Source of the DNA: CAZOBJ01 sp964577825
Lineage (GTDB): Bacteria; Planctomycetota; SZUA-567; JAFGNG01
Length of the DNA: 56,927 nt
Assembly (NCBI GenBank): GCA_964577825.1
Contig: CAZOBJ010000008.1
Span: forward strand, 1-56,927
Direction of reading: 5' to 3'
The notes beneath the pieces are model-generated. The model saw only the letters and a list, made by a program, of their open reading frames with translations. It had not been told where the DNA came from and searched no databases. The position numbers and the translations under genes are program-made. Of this stretch, positions 25,181 through 33,325 are shown one piece after another. The number at the start of each line of letters is the position of its first letter. Within the stretch, counting starts at the first letter, position 1.

Positions 25181-25744
25181 TTATTCCAGGTTTGCGTGGC
25201 GGGCCTGTAGGTCGTGCGCGGACAGGCCCTTGCGCGCCAAAATCCGCTCGACCAACAGGTCCGCGACCAACAGGAGCGCCTGCTCGAAGAGCGTGCCCAG
25301 CGGCTGCGTGGAGGCAAGGCCCCCGGGCCGGGACGCGTCCTCGGGCACGGGAATGTGCAGGACAAGGTCCGCGACGCGCGCGAGCGGCCCCCGCGGCGCG
25401 CGCGTCACCACGCCCACCCGGGCGCCCGCCTCGCGTGCCCGGTCCGCCAGGGCCCTGACCGTCGCGGTTCGCCCGGACCCGGAGCCCACGAGCACCAGGT
25501 CTCCGTCCCCGCACGCGGGCGCGGTGGGGTCTGCGGCCACGTGCACGGCCAGGCCCGCCTGGGCCAGGCGCACGGCCAGCATGCGCATCGCGAGCCCGCT
25601 TCGGCCGGCCCCGGCCAGGAACACGCGCCGCGCCTCGACCACTTCTCTGGCTATCTCGTCGACGCGGGCCGCGTCCAGCGCGTCCAGCACCCCGCGCAGC
25701 TCGCCGAGCACAACCTGCGCGCGCGACCTGAGCGCATCGTCCAT
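25181..25744 (-). CDS. hxlB: SIS-domain sugar-phosphate isomerase (6-phospho-3-hexuloisomerase-like)
   Basis: 187 aa single SIS-domain protein resembling HxlB/PhoI, which interconverts hexulose 6-phosphate and fructose 6-phosphate. It has VFLAGAGRSGLAMRM with the phosphate-binding Ser/Arg region, DLVLVGSGSGRT, and the C-terminal ARHANLE ending typical of this subfamily, where the terminal Glu-containing helix reaches the neighbour's active site. Its usual partner hexulose-phosphate synthase (hxlA) is not in the window, so a formaldehyde/RuMP role is unproven and another ketose phosphate is possible. It precedes nadD on the same strand. No clear promoter is visible upstream, where the sequence is repeat copies. 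Confidence 0.82.
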   Translation of the reverse strand: MDDALRSRAQVVLGELRGVLDALDAARVDEIAREVVEARRVFLAGAGRSGLAMRMLAVRLAQAGLAVHVAADPTAPACGDGDLVLVGSGSGRTATVRALADRAREAGARVGVVTRAPRGPLARVADLVLHIPVPEDASRPGGLASTQPLGTLFEQALLLVADLLVERILARKGLSAHDLQARHANLE

Positions 25745-25775
25745 GGCCGGCTCCGTTCAGTCCCCCGCCAATCGT

Positions 25776-25858
25776 CCCTCACCCCGGCCCTCTCCCACAG
25801 GGAGAGGGAGCGGGAGCACATGCCCCCCCTTCCTCCGGGAGGGGGTGAGGGGGAGGGA
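25776..25858. repeat. interspersed palindromic repeat, copy D (short form)
   Basis: 83 bases. It keeps the outer inverted arms (CCCTCACCCCGGCCCTCTCC ... GGGGGTGAGGGGGAGGGA) but lacks the GGAAGGAGGCGCGTCCGC core of the 115-base copies. Confidence 0.8.
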
Positions 25859-25886
25859 CCTATGCAGGCGCATCCGCGCCAACCGT

Positions 25887-25963
25887 CCCTCACCCCAACC
25901 CTCTCCCGAGGGGAGAGGGAGATGGCGTCCCTCATTCCAGCCCCCTCTCGAAGGGAGAGGGGG
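25887..25963. repeat. two partial copies of the interspersed repeat
   Basis: Half-copies in direct orientation, each with the CCCTC(A)...CCCTCTC(C/G) arm followed by a short reverse arm (GAGGGGAGAGGGAG and GAAGGGAGAGGGGG). Compatible with slippage or partial deletion of full elements. Confidence 0.65.
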
Positions 25964-26028
25964 CGGAAGCGACCGCCGAGCGTACCCGTTCTCGCGGGTC
26001 CGGTCAAGCCGCACACGCGCCGCAGCCC

Positions 26029-26055
26029 TTGCGCAAACGCGCGCGCGGCGATAGG
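26029..26055 (+). promoter_or_regulatory. possible promoter, GH42-like gene
   Basis: TTGCGC (26029-26034) and TAGGCT (26050-26055) with a short 15-base spacer, 42 bases ahead of the start codon. The boxes match others in the window; the spacing is below the optimum. Confidence 0.38.
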
Positions 26056-26097
26056 CTCGGAGGCTCGTTGCAACGTCTGGTTCATGGGAGAACACGC

Positions 26098-28131
26098 ATG
26101 CCTGCACGCACACGCGCCGCCTGGCTCGACGAGGGCGTGGTCCTGGCCGGCAACTGGGAGTCCCTGTGCCGATACGTTCGCCCCCGCGGCGACGATCTCG
26201 GGCTCATCCGGGCGCGGTACGCGGCCGCGCGCTCCGAAGACACGGTCCGCCGGCTCAAGGACCGGGGCGTCACGCTCGTCATCGACCCCCTGTACGTGGG
26301 CCAGGGCGTGGCCGCCGAGCGCGACGAGATGGAGCGCACCCGCGCGCACGCGGAGCTCTTGCGCAAGCACGGGCTGCGCGTCGGGGTCTACATCCAGACC
26401 ATGAGCTCCCTCTGGTCCGAGACCTTTTTCCAGGAGGTCCCGGAGGCCCGCGCCTGGGTGAGCCGCGACGCGGAGGGCCGCATCCCCCGGTACGGAGAGC
26501 TCTACTTCCGGTACATCGCCTGCCCCACGTGCCTGGAGTACGAGGCCTATGTGCGCGAGCACGTGTTCACCTTTGCGCTGCACGAGGTCGGCGCGGACCT
26601 CATCCACCTGGACAACTTCCGGTGGTGGCCCGAGCCCGAGGCCTGCCGGTGCGCGCGGTGCGCGGCCGCGTTCCGCGCGTACCTGGAGACCGCGTGGTCC
26701 GACCCCGAGGATCGCTTCGCCCGGTTCGGGCTCACGGACTTCTCGCACGTGGAACCGCCGCTTTTCCACTGGACCCGCCCGCCGTGGAAGACGCGCGTGC
26801 TCGGCGACCCCGTGCACCGGGCGTGGACCGACTTCAAGTGCCGGTGGCTGGCGGACAGCTTCCGCCGGTACGCCGAGTTCGCGCGGGCGATCAAGCCCGA
26901 CGTGGTGATGGAGCACAACGCGGACATCAAGCCCGGCGCGAACAGCGCGCTCAACCGCGGCGCGTGGGCGCGGTGGCTGGACGTGCACGGCGACGTGCAC
27001 TGGGTGGAGTCCCGCGACCGGTCCGGACTCCGGCCCGCGGTCGCACGCCAGGAAGAGCCCGACCAGGTGCGCCCGCTCGTCACGCGCATCCGCGGGTACA
27101 AGGCCGCCCAGGCCACCGGCAACCTGGGCTTCAACTACTCGGCCACGGACATCGAGCAGGCCGAGGCCCTGGCCTTCAACCAGGGGTGCCTGGGCATGGT
27201 CGGCTGGGTCCACGCGTTCGTGGACAACGAGGGCGCGCCGCCGCGCTCGCCCTTTGTCTCGTTCCTGCACGCGAACGTGGACCGGCTTGTCGGCGCCGAG
27301 TCCGCCGCCGAGGTCGCGGTGCTGTACGGGTATCCCAGCCTGTGCTACGCGTGCGTGGAGCCGCACCGCGAGCTCGTGCTCGCCGAGCAGGTGCTCATCG
27401 AACACCGCATCCCGTACGACGTGCTCTACGACGACGACCTGGACCGGCTCGACCAATACCGCGTCCTGGTTCTGCCCGGCACGCAGCTTTTGGCCGAGGC
27501 CCAGGCGCGCACCATCTCGGCCTGGACCCGCGCGGGCGGGGGGCTGGTGCTCACCGAACAGGCCGGCTGGTTCACGGACGCGAGCACGCGCCGGCCCCGG
27601 CCCGTGTTCGACCCGCTCTTCGACGAACCCCTGCCCGAGCGCGGCGCGCCGCCCGGGGCCCTGTTGCGCGCGGCGCCCGACGAGGGCCGGGCGGTGTGGC
27701 TCTCCGGGCTTGCCCCCACAGTCGAGCCGCCGGCCGAAGAGCCCTCGACCTTCAGTCGCGCGCCCGCGTTCCGCGCGCCGTGGTGGGTGCTCCCGCGCAA
27801 CCACGCCCAGCTCGCCCAGGCCGTGCGCTGGACCGCCCGCGGCCTGGGCCTCCAGGTGCGCGGGCCCGGCACGCTGGCCGCGGAGGTGCGCGTCCAGCCC
27901 GCGCGGGCGCGGCTCCTTGTGCACCTTGTGCATTACGACGAGGACCCGGCCCGAGGGCTGGCGTGCCGCGTGCGCCACTATGCGTTCGGCCCGGGCCCGG
28001 CGCAGGTGTTCACCCCGACCGCGCCGGAGGGCACGACGGTGGACCTGGACCAAGATGGAGACTGGGCGGCCTGCGATCTGCCCCCGGTCGAGCGCTACGC
28101 GCTCGTCGAGTTCCCGCTCGCTTCGGGGTGA
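26098..28131 (+). CDS. glycoside hydrolase-like protein with GH42-type trimerisation domain
   Basis: 677 aa, no signal peptide. The N-terminal half looks like a TIM barrel of the GH42/alpha-amylase superfamily: RLKDRGVTLVIDPLYVGQG, a strand RVGVYIQTMSS, and the acidic strand end DLIHLDNFRWWPEPEAC. This is followed by VVMEHNADIKPG and a VHWVESRDR segment that may carry a catalytic Glu. A paired-Cys segment CRCARC (residues 182-187) follows the barrel strand. Residues 405-510 match the GATase-like beta-galactosidase trimerisation domain (LAEQVLIEHRIPYDVLYDDDL, YRVLVLPGTQLLAEAQ, TRAGGGLVLTEQAGWF). The C-terminus is beta-rich. GGGAGAACAC precedes ATG 26098. The substrate is unknown. Confidence 0.78.
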   Translation: MPARTRAAWLDEGVVLAGNWESLCRYVRPRGDDLGLIRARYAAARSEDTVRRLKDRGVTLVIDPLYVGQGVAAERDEMERTRAHAELLRKHGLRVGVYIQTMSSLWSETFFQEVPEARAWVSRDAEGRIPRYGELYFRYIACPTCLEYEAYVREHVFTFALHEVGADLIHLDNFRWWPEPEACRCARCAAAFRAYLETAWSDPEDRFARFGLTDFSHVEPPLFHWTRPPWKTRVLGDPVHRAWTDFKCRWLADSFRRYAEFARAIKPDVVMEHNADIKPGANSALNRGAWARWLDVHGDVHWVESRDRSGLRPAVARQEEPDQVRPLVTRIRGYKAAQATGNLGFNYSATDIEQAEALAFNQGCLGMVGWVHAFVDNEGAPPRSPFVSFLHANVDRLVGAESAAEVAVLYGYPSLCYACVEPHRELVLAEQVLIEHRIPYDVLYDDDLDRLDQYRVLVLPGTQLLAEAQARTISAWTRAGGGLVLTEQAGWFTDASTRRPRPVFDPLFDEPLPERGAPPGALLRAAPDEGRAVWLSGLAPTVEPPAEEPSTFSRAPAFRAPWWVLPRNHAQLAQAVRWTARGLGLQVRGPGTLAAEVRVQPARARLLVHLVHYDEDPARGLACRVRHYAFGPGPAQVFTPTAPEGTTVDLDQDGDWAACDLPPVERYALVEFPLASG

Positions 28132-28166
28132 GGCCGGATTGCCTGCATAGGTAGGGAACGCACGGC

Positions 28167-28189
28167 TGCGCGCCGAGGGAAGGCGCGTG
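28167..28189. terminator. possible bidirectional hairpin between convergent genes
   Basis: CGCGCC (28169-28174), a 7-base loop, GGCGCG (28182-28187), extended by two G-T pairs. It lies between the convergent stops at 28131 and 28216. No T-tract, so intrinsic termination is uncertain. Confidence 0.3.
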
Positions 28190-28215
28190 CATGGTGTGCA
28201 GGGAGGTCGGGCCGG

Positions 28216-28821
28216 CTACTCGGACGACGCGTTCGTGCGCGAGAGGACCTCCAGCACCTCGGCCAGGGCCTCCATCTGCTTGTCCGCGTCCTCGAGCAAG
28301 GCGCTGACCTCTTCCAGGTCCCCGTCCGCGGCCGCGGCCCGGAGGGCGCCCAGGTTCTCCTGAAGGCGCGAGACCGGGTTCACAAGCCCCTCGCCCACCT
28401 CCACAAGCGCCCGCGTCTGGGCGCGCGAGGACCGCTCCAGCAAGGTGCCCCGCAGCAACAGCCGCTGGCGCTCGCGCGCCTGCTGGATGGTCAGCGGCAC
28501 CACGCTCAGGTCGCTCAGGGGCTTGAGCAGGTACCCGTCGCACCCGGTGGCGAGCATATCCACGGCCGAGTCCAGGCTGCCGTGCCCGGTCATCACGATC
28601 GCCACCGTGGCCGGCGACTCGGCCTTGATTTGGCGCACCACCTCCTCGCCGCGCATCCCGGGCATGCGCAGGTCCACGATCACCACGGGCGGGCGCTCCT
28701 TGTTCCACAGGTCCAGGCAGGCCTGCCCGTCCGCCGCGGTGAGGACCCGGTAGCCCTCCTGCTCCAGCTTGCGCTGCACGAGCGACCGGATGGCGTCCTC
28801 GTCGTCGGCCACGAGCGCCAC
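28216..28821 (-). CDS. response regulator with non-DNA-binding helical output
   Basis: 201 aa. The N-terminal receiver domain (residues 1-120) has all phosphotransfer residues: acidic pair D6/D7, phospho-acceptor D50 in VVIVDLRMPG, T78 in VMTGHG and K100 in YLLKP. Residues 120-201 are helical (QARERQRLLLRGTLLE, NLGALRAAAADGDLEEVSAL, DADKQMEALAEVLEVL). They show no helix-turn-helix, GGDEF or HD motif; a coiled coil or HPt-like bundle is more likely. The start is GTG 28821, with AAGGGA six bases before it, 16 bases after the fapA stop. An upstream in-frame TTG would overlap fapA. It belongs to a fapA operon, so it may link a sensor kinase encoded elsewhere to FapA-type surface or motility control. 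Confidence 0.88.
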   Translation of the reverse strand: MALVADDEDAIRSLVQRKLEQEGYRVLTAADGQACLDLWNKERPPVVIVDLRMPGMRGEEVVRQIKAESPATVAIVMTGHGSLDSAVDMLATGCDGYLLKPLSDLSVVPLTIQQARERQRLLLRGTLLERSSRAQTRALVEVGEGLVNPVSRLQENLGALRAAAADGDLEEVSALLEDADKQMEALAEVLEVLSRTNASSE

Positions 28822-28837
28822 GCCAGGTCCCTTCGGT

Positions 28838-30658
28838 TCAGACGATGCCTCGGACAATGATCTCCCCTTTCTCGGTATCCCACTGGACGCGTACCCCGCT
28901 CTGCTCGCGCTCGTTGTGGTACGTGCGTCCGCCCATCTCCACGTCCACGTGCCCGTACAGGGTCCGCCGCACCGCGAGCGTCCCGTACCCCGTGCGCGCC
29001 GCGCTCCCTTCCATGGACCGCCGTGTCTCTTCGAGCCGATTGCGCTTGACCCGCATGACCACGGTCTGCTTCTTGAGCAGGATGAACTCCTCGCGCTTGG
29101 CAAGCGGCAACGACGCCGGGTCGCGGGCCACGCCCTCGATCTCCTTGAGCAGGCCCTCGATCTTGCCCACGGCCTGCTCCAGGAGCGCGATCTGGTGCTC
29201 GATGGCCTCGATGCGTCGGCAGTCCTCCAGGCTCGTGCCCAGGACGATCCGGGTGTGCGGCTCGCTGACATTGCCCACGTCGCGCGCGTCCACGAGCTCG
29301 CCGGCGTGCACCTCTCCGCCCGCGATCATGCCCTTGCCCACCTGCACGCGCACGGTCTTGCCCGCGACCACCTTGCTGTTGAGGATGGCCCGGTCGGCCA
29401 CGACCTCTTCGCCCGCGTAGATGGTGGCGTTCTCCACGTAGCGCACGGTCACGGTGTGCGCCGCGGAGATGAAGCACCGCCCGCGCCCGGCCACGCCCTT
29501 CTTCACGGTGACGCTGCCCTCGGTGCTCACGACCTCGGCGCCCTCCACCTGGCCGTGGATGAGCACGTCCCCGGTGGCGCGCACCGCGAAGTTGTCGAGC
29601 ACCGACCCGCGCACCTCCACCTCGCCGTCGAACTCGACGTTGCCGGTCTTCATGCCCACGTCGTCCTCCACGAGCACGCGCGGGCGCACCAGCACCTCGG
29701 TGCCGTCGAACTCGGCCACGCCGTCCATGGCCGCCCGGATCTCGGAGGCCTCCTCGTCGTAGTAGGTGCCCTCTCCGGCCTTCACCTGCACGGACTTGCC
29801 GCTCGGCGCGGGGATCGGCTCGCCGTACACGTTCGTGCCCGCGCGGCCCTCGGTGGCCTTCAGGATCTTCACGAGCGGCTGGTCCTTTTCCACCTGGGCG
29901 ATCTGGGCCTTGCCGCGATAGTCCGCGCGGCCGGCCTCGTCGATGAGCACCTCCTTCGCCCCCGGAGTGAACAGGACCTGCGCGGCGCCGTCGCGACCCC
30001 GCGTGGGAAGCGTCCCCTCGGCGATGAGCACATCGCGGATCGGCTCGCCCAGCTTCTGGCACTCCTCCAGGACCCGGCCGATCTTCACGTGGTCCACGCC
30101 CTGGACGATGTTCTGCTGGCCGAGATAGCTCATCACGTCCTTGAGGGCTACCGGCTTGCCGCTGGCCTTGGGCGGGGTGATGGCCAGGACCGCCTTCTGC
30201 TTGTCCTCCGAGACCGTGACCGTGAACTCGCCGCTCCGGCTGACCGCCTCGACCACGCGGCGCGCGTCCTCGGACTTGGTGCCGGACATCAGGCCCGCGA
30301 GCTCCACAAGCTCCTTCTTGGACCCCTCGTCCAGGTCCTCGTAGCTTTCCAGGAGCTCGTCGAAGGACAGGTTCAGCCCGCTCTGGTCCAGCGCCTCGAC
30401 CCGGTCGAGGTCGCGCTTGACGAGGTCCATGTACTGGTCCACGCGCTCGGACAGTCCGCCCTTGCCCTTGCGCTCTTTGGCCGCGTCCTTGCGCGTGAAC
30501 CGGACCCGGAACGGGGTGGAGGAGAACCATCCCTTGCGGCCGTACTGCTGGATCTCGTAGGAGAGCTGGTCCTCGGATGCGCCCAGCTTTTCGGCTGCGG
30601 TCTTCCTGCACACCCGCAGGGTGGGGCCTTCCAGGGTGATGGTGCTGCGCCTTGCCAT
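28838..30658 (-). CDS. FapA/DUF342 family protein
   Basis: 606 aa polymerase-like beta-helix protein of the FapA (DUF342) family. It has an N-terminal Jag-N/FapA-N domain (residues 1-65, ITLEGPTLRVCRKTAAEKLG), a charged linker, and a FapA catalytic-like section with GTNVYGEPIPAPSGKSVQVK. Then comes a long right-handed beta-helix of short repeats (VEFDGEVEVRGSVLDNFAVR, GDVLIHGQVEGAEVVSTEGS), a coiled coil at about 470-540 (IEAIEHQIALLEQAVGKIEG) and a C-terminal beta cap. Relatives in Vibrio influence flagellar placement and cell polarity through HubP; the flagellin gene here would fit, but that is inference. First gene of an operon with the response regulator, behind a near-consensus promoter. 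Confidence 0.9.
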   Translation of the reverse strand: MARRSTITLEGPTLRVCRKTAAEKLGASEDQLSYEIQQYGRKGWFSSTPFRVRFTRKDAAKERKGKGGLSERVDQYMDLVKRDLDRVEALDQSGLNLSFDELLESYEDLDEGSKKELVELAGLMSGTKSEDARRVVEAVSRSGEFTVTVSEDKQKAVLAITPPKASGKPVALKDVMSYLGQQNIVQGVDHVKIGRVLEECQKLGEPIRDVLIAEGTLPTRGRDGAAQVLFTPGAKEVLIDEAGRADYRGKAQIAQVEKDQPLVKILKATEGRAGTNVYGEPIPAPSGKSVQVKAGEGTYYDEEASEIRAAMDGVAEFDGTEVLVRPRVLVEDDVGMKTGNVEFDGEVEVRGSVLDNFAVRATGDVLIHGQVEGAEVVSTEGSVTVKKGVAGRGRCFISAAHTVTVRYVENATIYAGEEVVADRAILNSKVVAGKTVRVQVGKGMIAGGEVHAGELVDARDVGNVSEPHTRIVLGTSLEDCRRIEAIEHQIALLEQAVGKIEGLLKEIEGVARDPASLPLAKREEFILLKKQTVVMRVKRNRLEETRRSMEGSAARTGYGTLAVRRTLYGHVDVEMGGRTYHNEREQSGVRVQWDTEKGEIIVRGIV

Positions 30659-30727
30659 GCCCGTGTCCGCCTGCGCCCGCTCCGCCGCGCGATTCGGTCC
30701 GCGCCGCGGGGTCGATCCTTGGAACGC

Positions 30728-30755
30728 ATTATAACCCTGGGCCCAGCCGTGGCAA
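30728..30755 (-). promoter_or_regulatory. sigma70-type promoter, fapA operon
   Basis: On the reverse strand: TTGCCA (30750-30755), 16-base spacer and a perfect TATAAT (30728-30733), 70 bases before the fapA start. The best -10 in the window. Confidence 0.65.
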
Positions 30756-30797
30756 GGGAACGCCGGGCAGCCCGAACTGCGAAGGCTCGGTTTCCCC

Positions 30798-30826
30798 TTG
30801 CCCGACGTGCGGCTGCCGGATAGAGT
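30798..30826 (+). promoter_or_regulatory. sigma70-type promoter, amidohydrolase
   Basis: TTGCCC (30798-30803), 17-base spacer, TAGAGT (30821-30826), 45 bases before the start codon. Back-to-back with the fapA promoter. Confidence 0.55.
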
Positions 30827-30870
30827 ACGCGGCGCGAGCCGTAGTCGCTTCGACCTGCGAGGAGAACATC

Positions 30871-32454
30871 ATGCCGGCCGCCGACCTCGTGGTCCAGGGC
30901 GCCCAGGTGCGCACCCTGGACCCGGCCCGGCCCCGGGCCGAGGGGTTCGCCGTGCTCCACGGCCGGTTCGTGGCCGTGGGCGACGCTCGGGAGGCCGCAG
31001 CCTGGCGCGGCCCGCGCACGCGCGTCCTGGACCTCGCGGGCCGCACCGTGGTGCCCGGGTTCATCGACGCACACCTGCACGTGCTCGCCAGCGGCATCCG
31101 CCACGTGCTGGGCGTGGACTGCTCGGCCGGGTCGGTCGCCGAGATCCAGGCGGCCCTGCGCGCCCGCGCGCGCGAGACCCCGTCCGGCGAGTGGATCTGG
31201 GGCGTGCTCTTCGACGACACCAAGATCCGCGAACAGCGCATGCTCACGCGCGACGACCTGGACGCGGTGAGCGCCGCCCACCCCATCTTCGTGAGCCACC
31301 GCGGGTTCCACTCCCACATGTGCAACTCCCAGGCCCTCCAGGCTGCGGGCGTGCGCGAGGACGCCGGTCCCCCCGCCGGAGAGCGCTGGGGCCGCGATCC
31401 GGATACGGGGCGGCTGGACGGGGTCATCCACTCGCGCGCGCAGCGGATCCGCGACGAGCTGTTGCCCAAGCCCACGCCAAGCCAGCGCCGCGAGGGCCTC
31501 GCGCGCATCAGCCGGATGCTCCACGCCGCGGGCATCACCAGCGTACACGACGCGATCGTGTCTGCCGAGGACCTGGCCACCTACCAGCAGGCCCGCCGCG
31601 ACGGCGACCTGACCCTGCGCGTGGCCGCGCTCCTGTGGCACGAGCACACCGAGGCCCTGGCCTCCTGCGGCGTGCGCGCCGGGTTCGGCGACGAGTGGCT
31701 GCGGCTCGGAGGCATGAAGCTCGTCGCCGACGGGGCCATCGCCGGGCGCACTGCGTGGCTGACCGAGCCGTACGTGGGCACGGACGACCGCGGCATCTGC
31801 GCCATGGACCCGCGGGAGCTCGCCGACCGCGTGGCTTTGATCCACCGCGCGGGGCTGCGTCCGTGCGTACACGCGAACGGCGACGCGGCCATCCGGGTTA
31901 CGCTCGACGCGTTCGAGCGCGCCCTGGCCGCGCGCCCGGACCCGGACGCGCGCCTGCGCGTGGAGCACTGCACGGTGGTGGACGACCGGATCGTGGCGCG
32001 CTTGAAGCGCCTCGGGTGCGTGGTCACCCCGTTCTGCACATACGTGTACCACCACGGCGACAAGATGCGCTTCTACGGCCCGCGGCGCCTGGAGCGCATG
32101 TTCGCCATGCGCAGCTTCCTGGACGCCGGGGTGCCGGCCACGGGCGCGAGCGACTACATGCCCGGGCCGTTCGAGCCCCTCTTGGGCATCCAGTCGTGCG
32201 TCACCCGCACGGACGCCGAGGGCCGCACCTGGGGCCCGAGCCAGCGCATCACCGTGGACGAGGCCCTGGCCGCGTACACGCGCCACGGCGCGTACGCGAG
32301 CTTCGAGGAGCGCGACAAGGGCGCCATCGAGCCGGGCAAGCTCGCCGACTTCGCGGTCCTGGCCGCGGACCCCGGGGCGGTGGACCCGTCCGAGATCAAG
32401 GACATCCCCGTGGACCTGACCGTGGTCGGCGGCCGCGTGGTCCACGGCGAGTAG
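30871..32454 (+). CDS. metal-dependent amidohydrolase, YtcJ / Amidohydro_3 type
   Basis: 527 aa cytoplasmic hydrolase of the YtcJ-like group (imidazolone, N-substituted formamide or aryl-amide substrates have been described in the wider family). An N-terminal beta-sandwich precedes the barrel (VVQGAQVRTLDP, RTVVPGFIDAHLHV). The binuclear-metal histidines H68 and H70 are in FIDAHLH. Further motifs are MKLVADGAIAGRTAWL, CVHANGDAAIRVTLDAFE, RVEHCTVVD and the late Asp of TGASDYMPGPFEP. The C-terminal EPGKLADFAVLAAD returns to the sandwich. GGAGAAC precedes ATG 30871. The specific substrate cannot be predicted; no pathway partner is adjacent. Confidence 0.9.
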   Translation: MPAADLVVQGAQVRTLDPARPRAEGFAVLHGRFVAVGDAREAAAWRGPRTRVLDLAGRTVVPGFIDAHLHVLASGIRHVLGVDCSAGSVAEIQAALRARARETPSGEWIWGVLFDDTKIREQRMLTRDDLDAVSAAHPIFVSHRGFHSHMCNSQALQAAGVREDAGPPAGERWGRDPDTGRLDGVIHSRAQRIRDELLPKPTPSQRREGLARISRMLHAAGITSVHDAIVSAEDLATYQQARRDGDLTLRVAALLWHEHTEALASCGVRAGFGDEWLRLGGMKLVADGAIAGRTAWLTEPYVGTDDRGICAMDPRELADRVALIHRAGLRPCVHANGDAAIRVTLDAFERALAARPDPDARLRVEHCTVVDDRIVARLKRLGCVVTPFCTYVYHHGDKMRFYGPRRLERMFAMRSFLDAGVPATGASDYMPGPFEPLLGIQSCVTRTDAEGRTWGPSQRITVDEALAAYTRHGAYASFEERDKGAIEPGKLADFAVLAADPGAVDPSEIKDIPVDLTVVGGRVVHGE

Positions 32455-32486
32455 CCCGGCCGGGGCGGGTTTGCGCGCGGGCGGAG

Positions 32487-32514
32487 TTGACTTGCCTTGC
32501 CCGGATTCTACAAG
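32487..32514 (+). promoter_or_regulatory. sigma70-type promoter, cNMP/FHA gene pair
   Basis: TTGACT (32487-32492), 16-base spacer, TACAAG (32509-32514), 31 bases before ATG 32546. Confidence 0.45.
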
Positions 32515-32545
32515 AGAAGCGTGCGCGCTGGGGAGGACGCAACCC

Positions 32546-33325
32546 ATGATGACCATTGAACAGAAGGCGCAGGCCCTGGGGCGGGGGCTCTTCGCGGACC
32601 TGGACGAGGGCGTGCGCAGCGCGGTGGCCGCCCGCACGGGCGAGCGCCGCCTCCAGCACGGCGAGGTCCTGTTCCTGGAGGGCGAGCCGGGCAGCGAGAT
32701 TTTCTTCGTCATCTCCGGCGAGGTGGAGGTGCACCGCCACCACACCACGCTGGCGGTTGTCGGCCCGGGCGAGGTGCTCGGCGAGATGGCTGTGCTCGGC
32801 GGCCAGGTCCGCTCGGCCTCCGGGCGAGCCCGGGGCGAGACGCATCTCCTGTTTCTGAAGGACAAGGCCGCGCGCGTTCTCGTGCAGCAGACCCCGGCCT
32901 TTGCGCTGGCGCTCTTGGGCGTGCTCGTGGACCGGCTCACCGCCGCGGACGAGCTGGCGGTGCTCCTCTCCGAACGGCCCCGGCCCCTGGGCGAGGTGGT
33001 GGTCACGGCCGGCGACGCGGCGGGCGAACAGGTGCCCATCCTGCGTGCGGTGTCCGTGCTCGGACGCAAGCGCGGCGCGATCATGGCCGACGGGCTGCGC
33101 GTGGCCCTGCCCTCGGACGACCCCGCGCTTCGGGAGCGCCACGCGGAGATTCGGCTGCGCGACGCGGGCGTGTACCTCGCGCCCCTGGAGGGCCAGGTGG
33201 CCGTTGCGGGGCAGCCGGTGGCCGAGCCCATCGCCCTGGGCCCGGACGACGAGGTGGCCATCGGCGAGCTGCGCCTGCGCGTGCGCGTGCACCCCGGCGC
33301 GCCCGCTGACGAGGACCACCCATGA
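32546..33325 (+). CDS. cyclic-nucleotide-binding domain plus degenerate FHA domain protein
   Basis: 259 aa, no membrane span. Residues 12-135 form a CRP-like cNMP-binding beta roll (LQHGEVLFLEGEPGSEIFFV), with a phosphate-binding cassette region GEVLGEMAVLGGQVRSA (75-91) that keeps Glu80 and Arg89. Residues 155-250 look like an FHA domain: LGRKRGAIM, RERHAEIRL and VAGQPVAEPIALGPDDEVAIG. The FHA conserved GR and His are present, but the Ser before the His is Arg and the Asn of the NG pair is Ala, so phosphothreonine binding may be lost. There is no DNA-binding domain, so this is a sensor or adaptor rather than a transcription factor. GGGAGG lies 9 bases before ATG 32546. It overlaps the next gene by four bases (ATGA). 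Confidence 0.8.
   Translation: MMTIEQKAQALGRGLFADLDEGVRSAVAARTGERRLQHGEVLFLEGEPGSEIFFVISGEVEVHRHHTTLAVVGPGEVLGEMAVLGGQVRSASGRARGETHLLFLKDKAARVLVQQTPAFALALLGVLVDRLTAADELAVLLSERPRPLGEVVVTAGDAAGEQVPILRAVSVLGRKRGAIMADGLRVALPSDDPALRERHAEIRLRDAGVYLAPLEGQVAVAGQPVAEPIALGPDDEVAIGELRLRVRVHPGAPADEDHP

Larger units (their letters stand above)
25745..26097. other. 353-base intergenic region with repeat copies and a promoter
   Basis: Divergent interval between the SIS-domain gene and the GH42-like gene. It holds one shortened copy and two partial copies of the interspersed repeat (25776-25963) and a promoter-like pair at 26029-26055. No coding sequence is seen. Confidence 0.7.

Noticed and set aside
25192..25458. 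Forward ORF inside the SIS-domain gene
   Set aside because: Antisense Arg/Pro/Ala-rich translation overlapping a well-supported gene.
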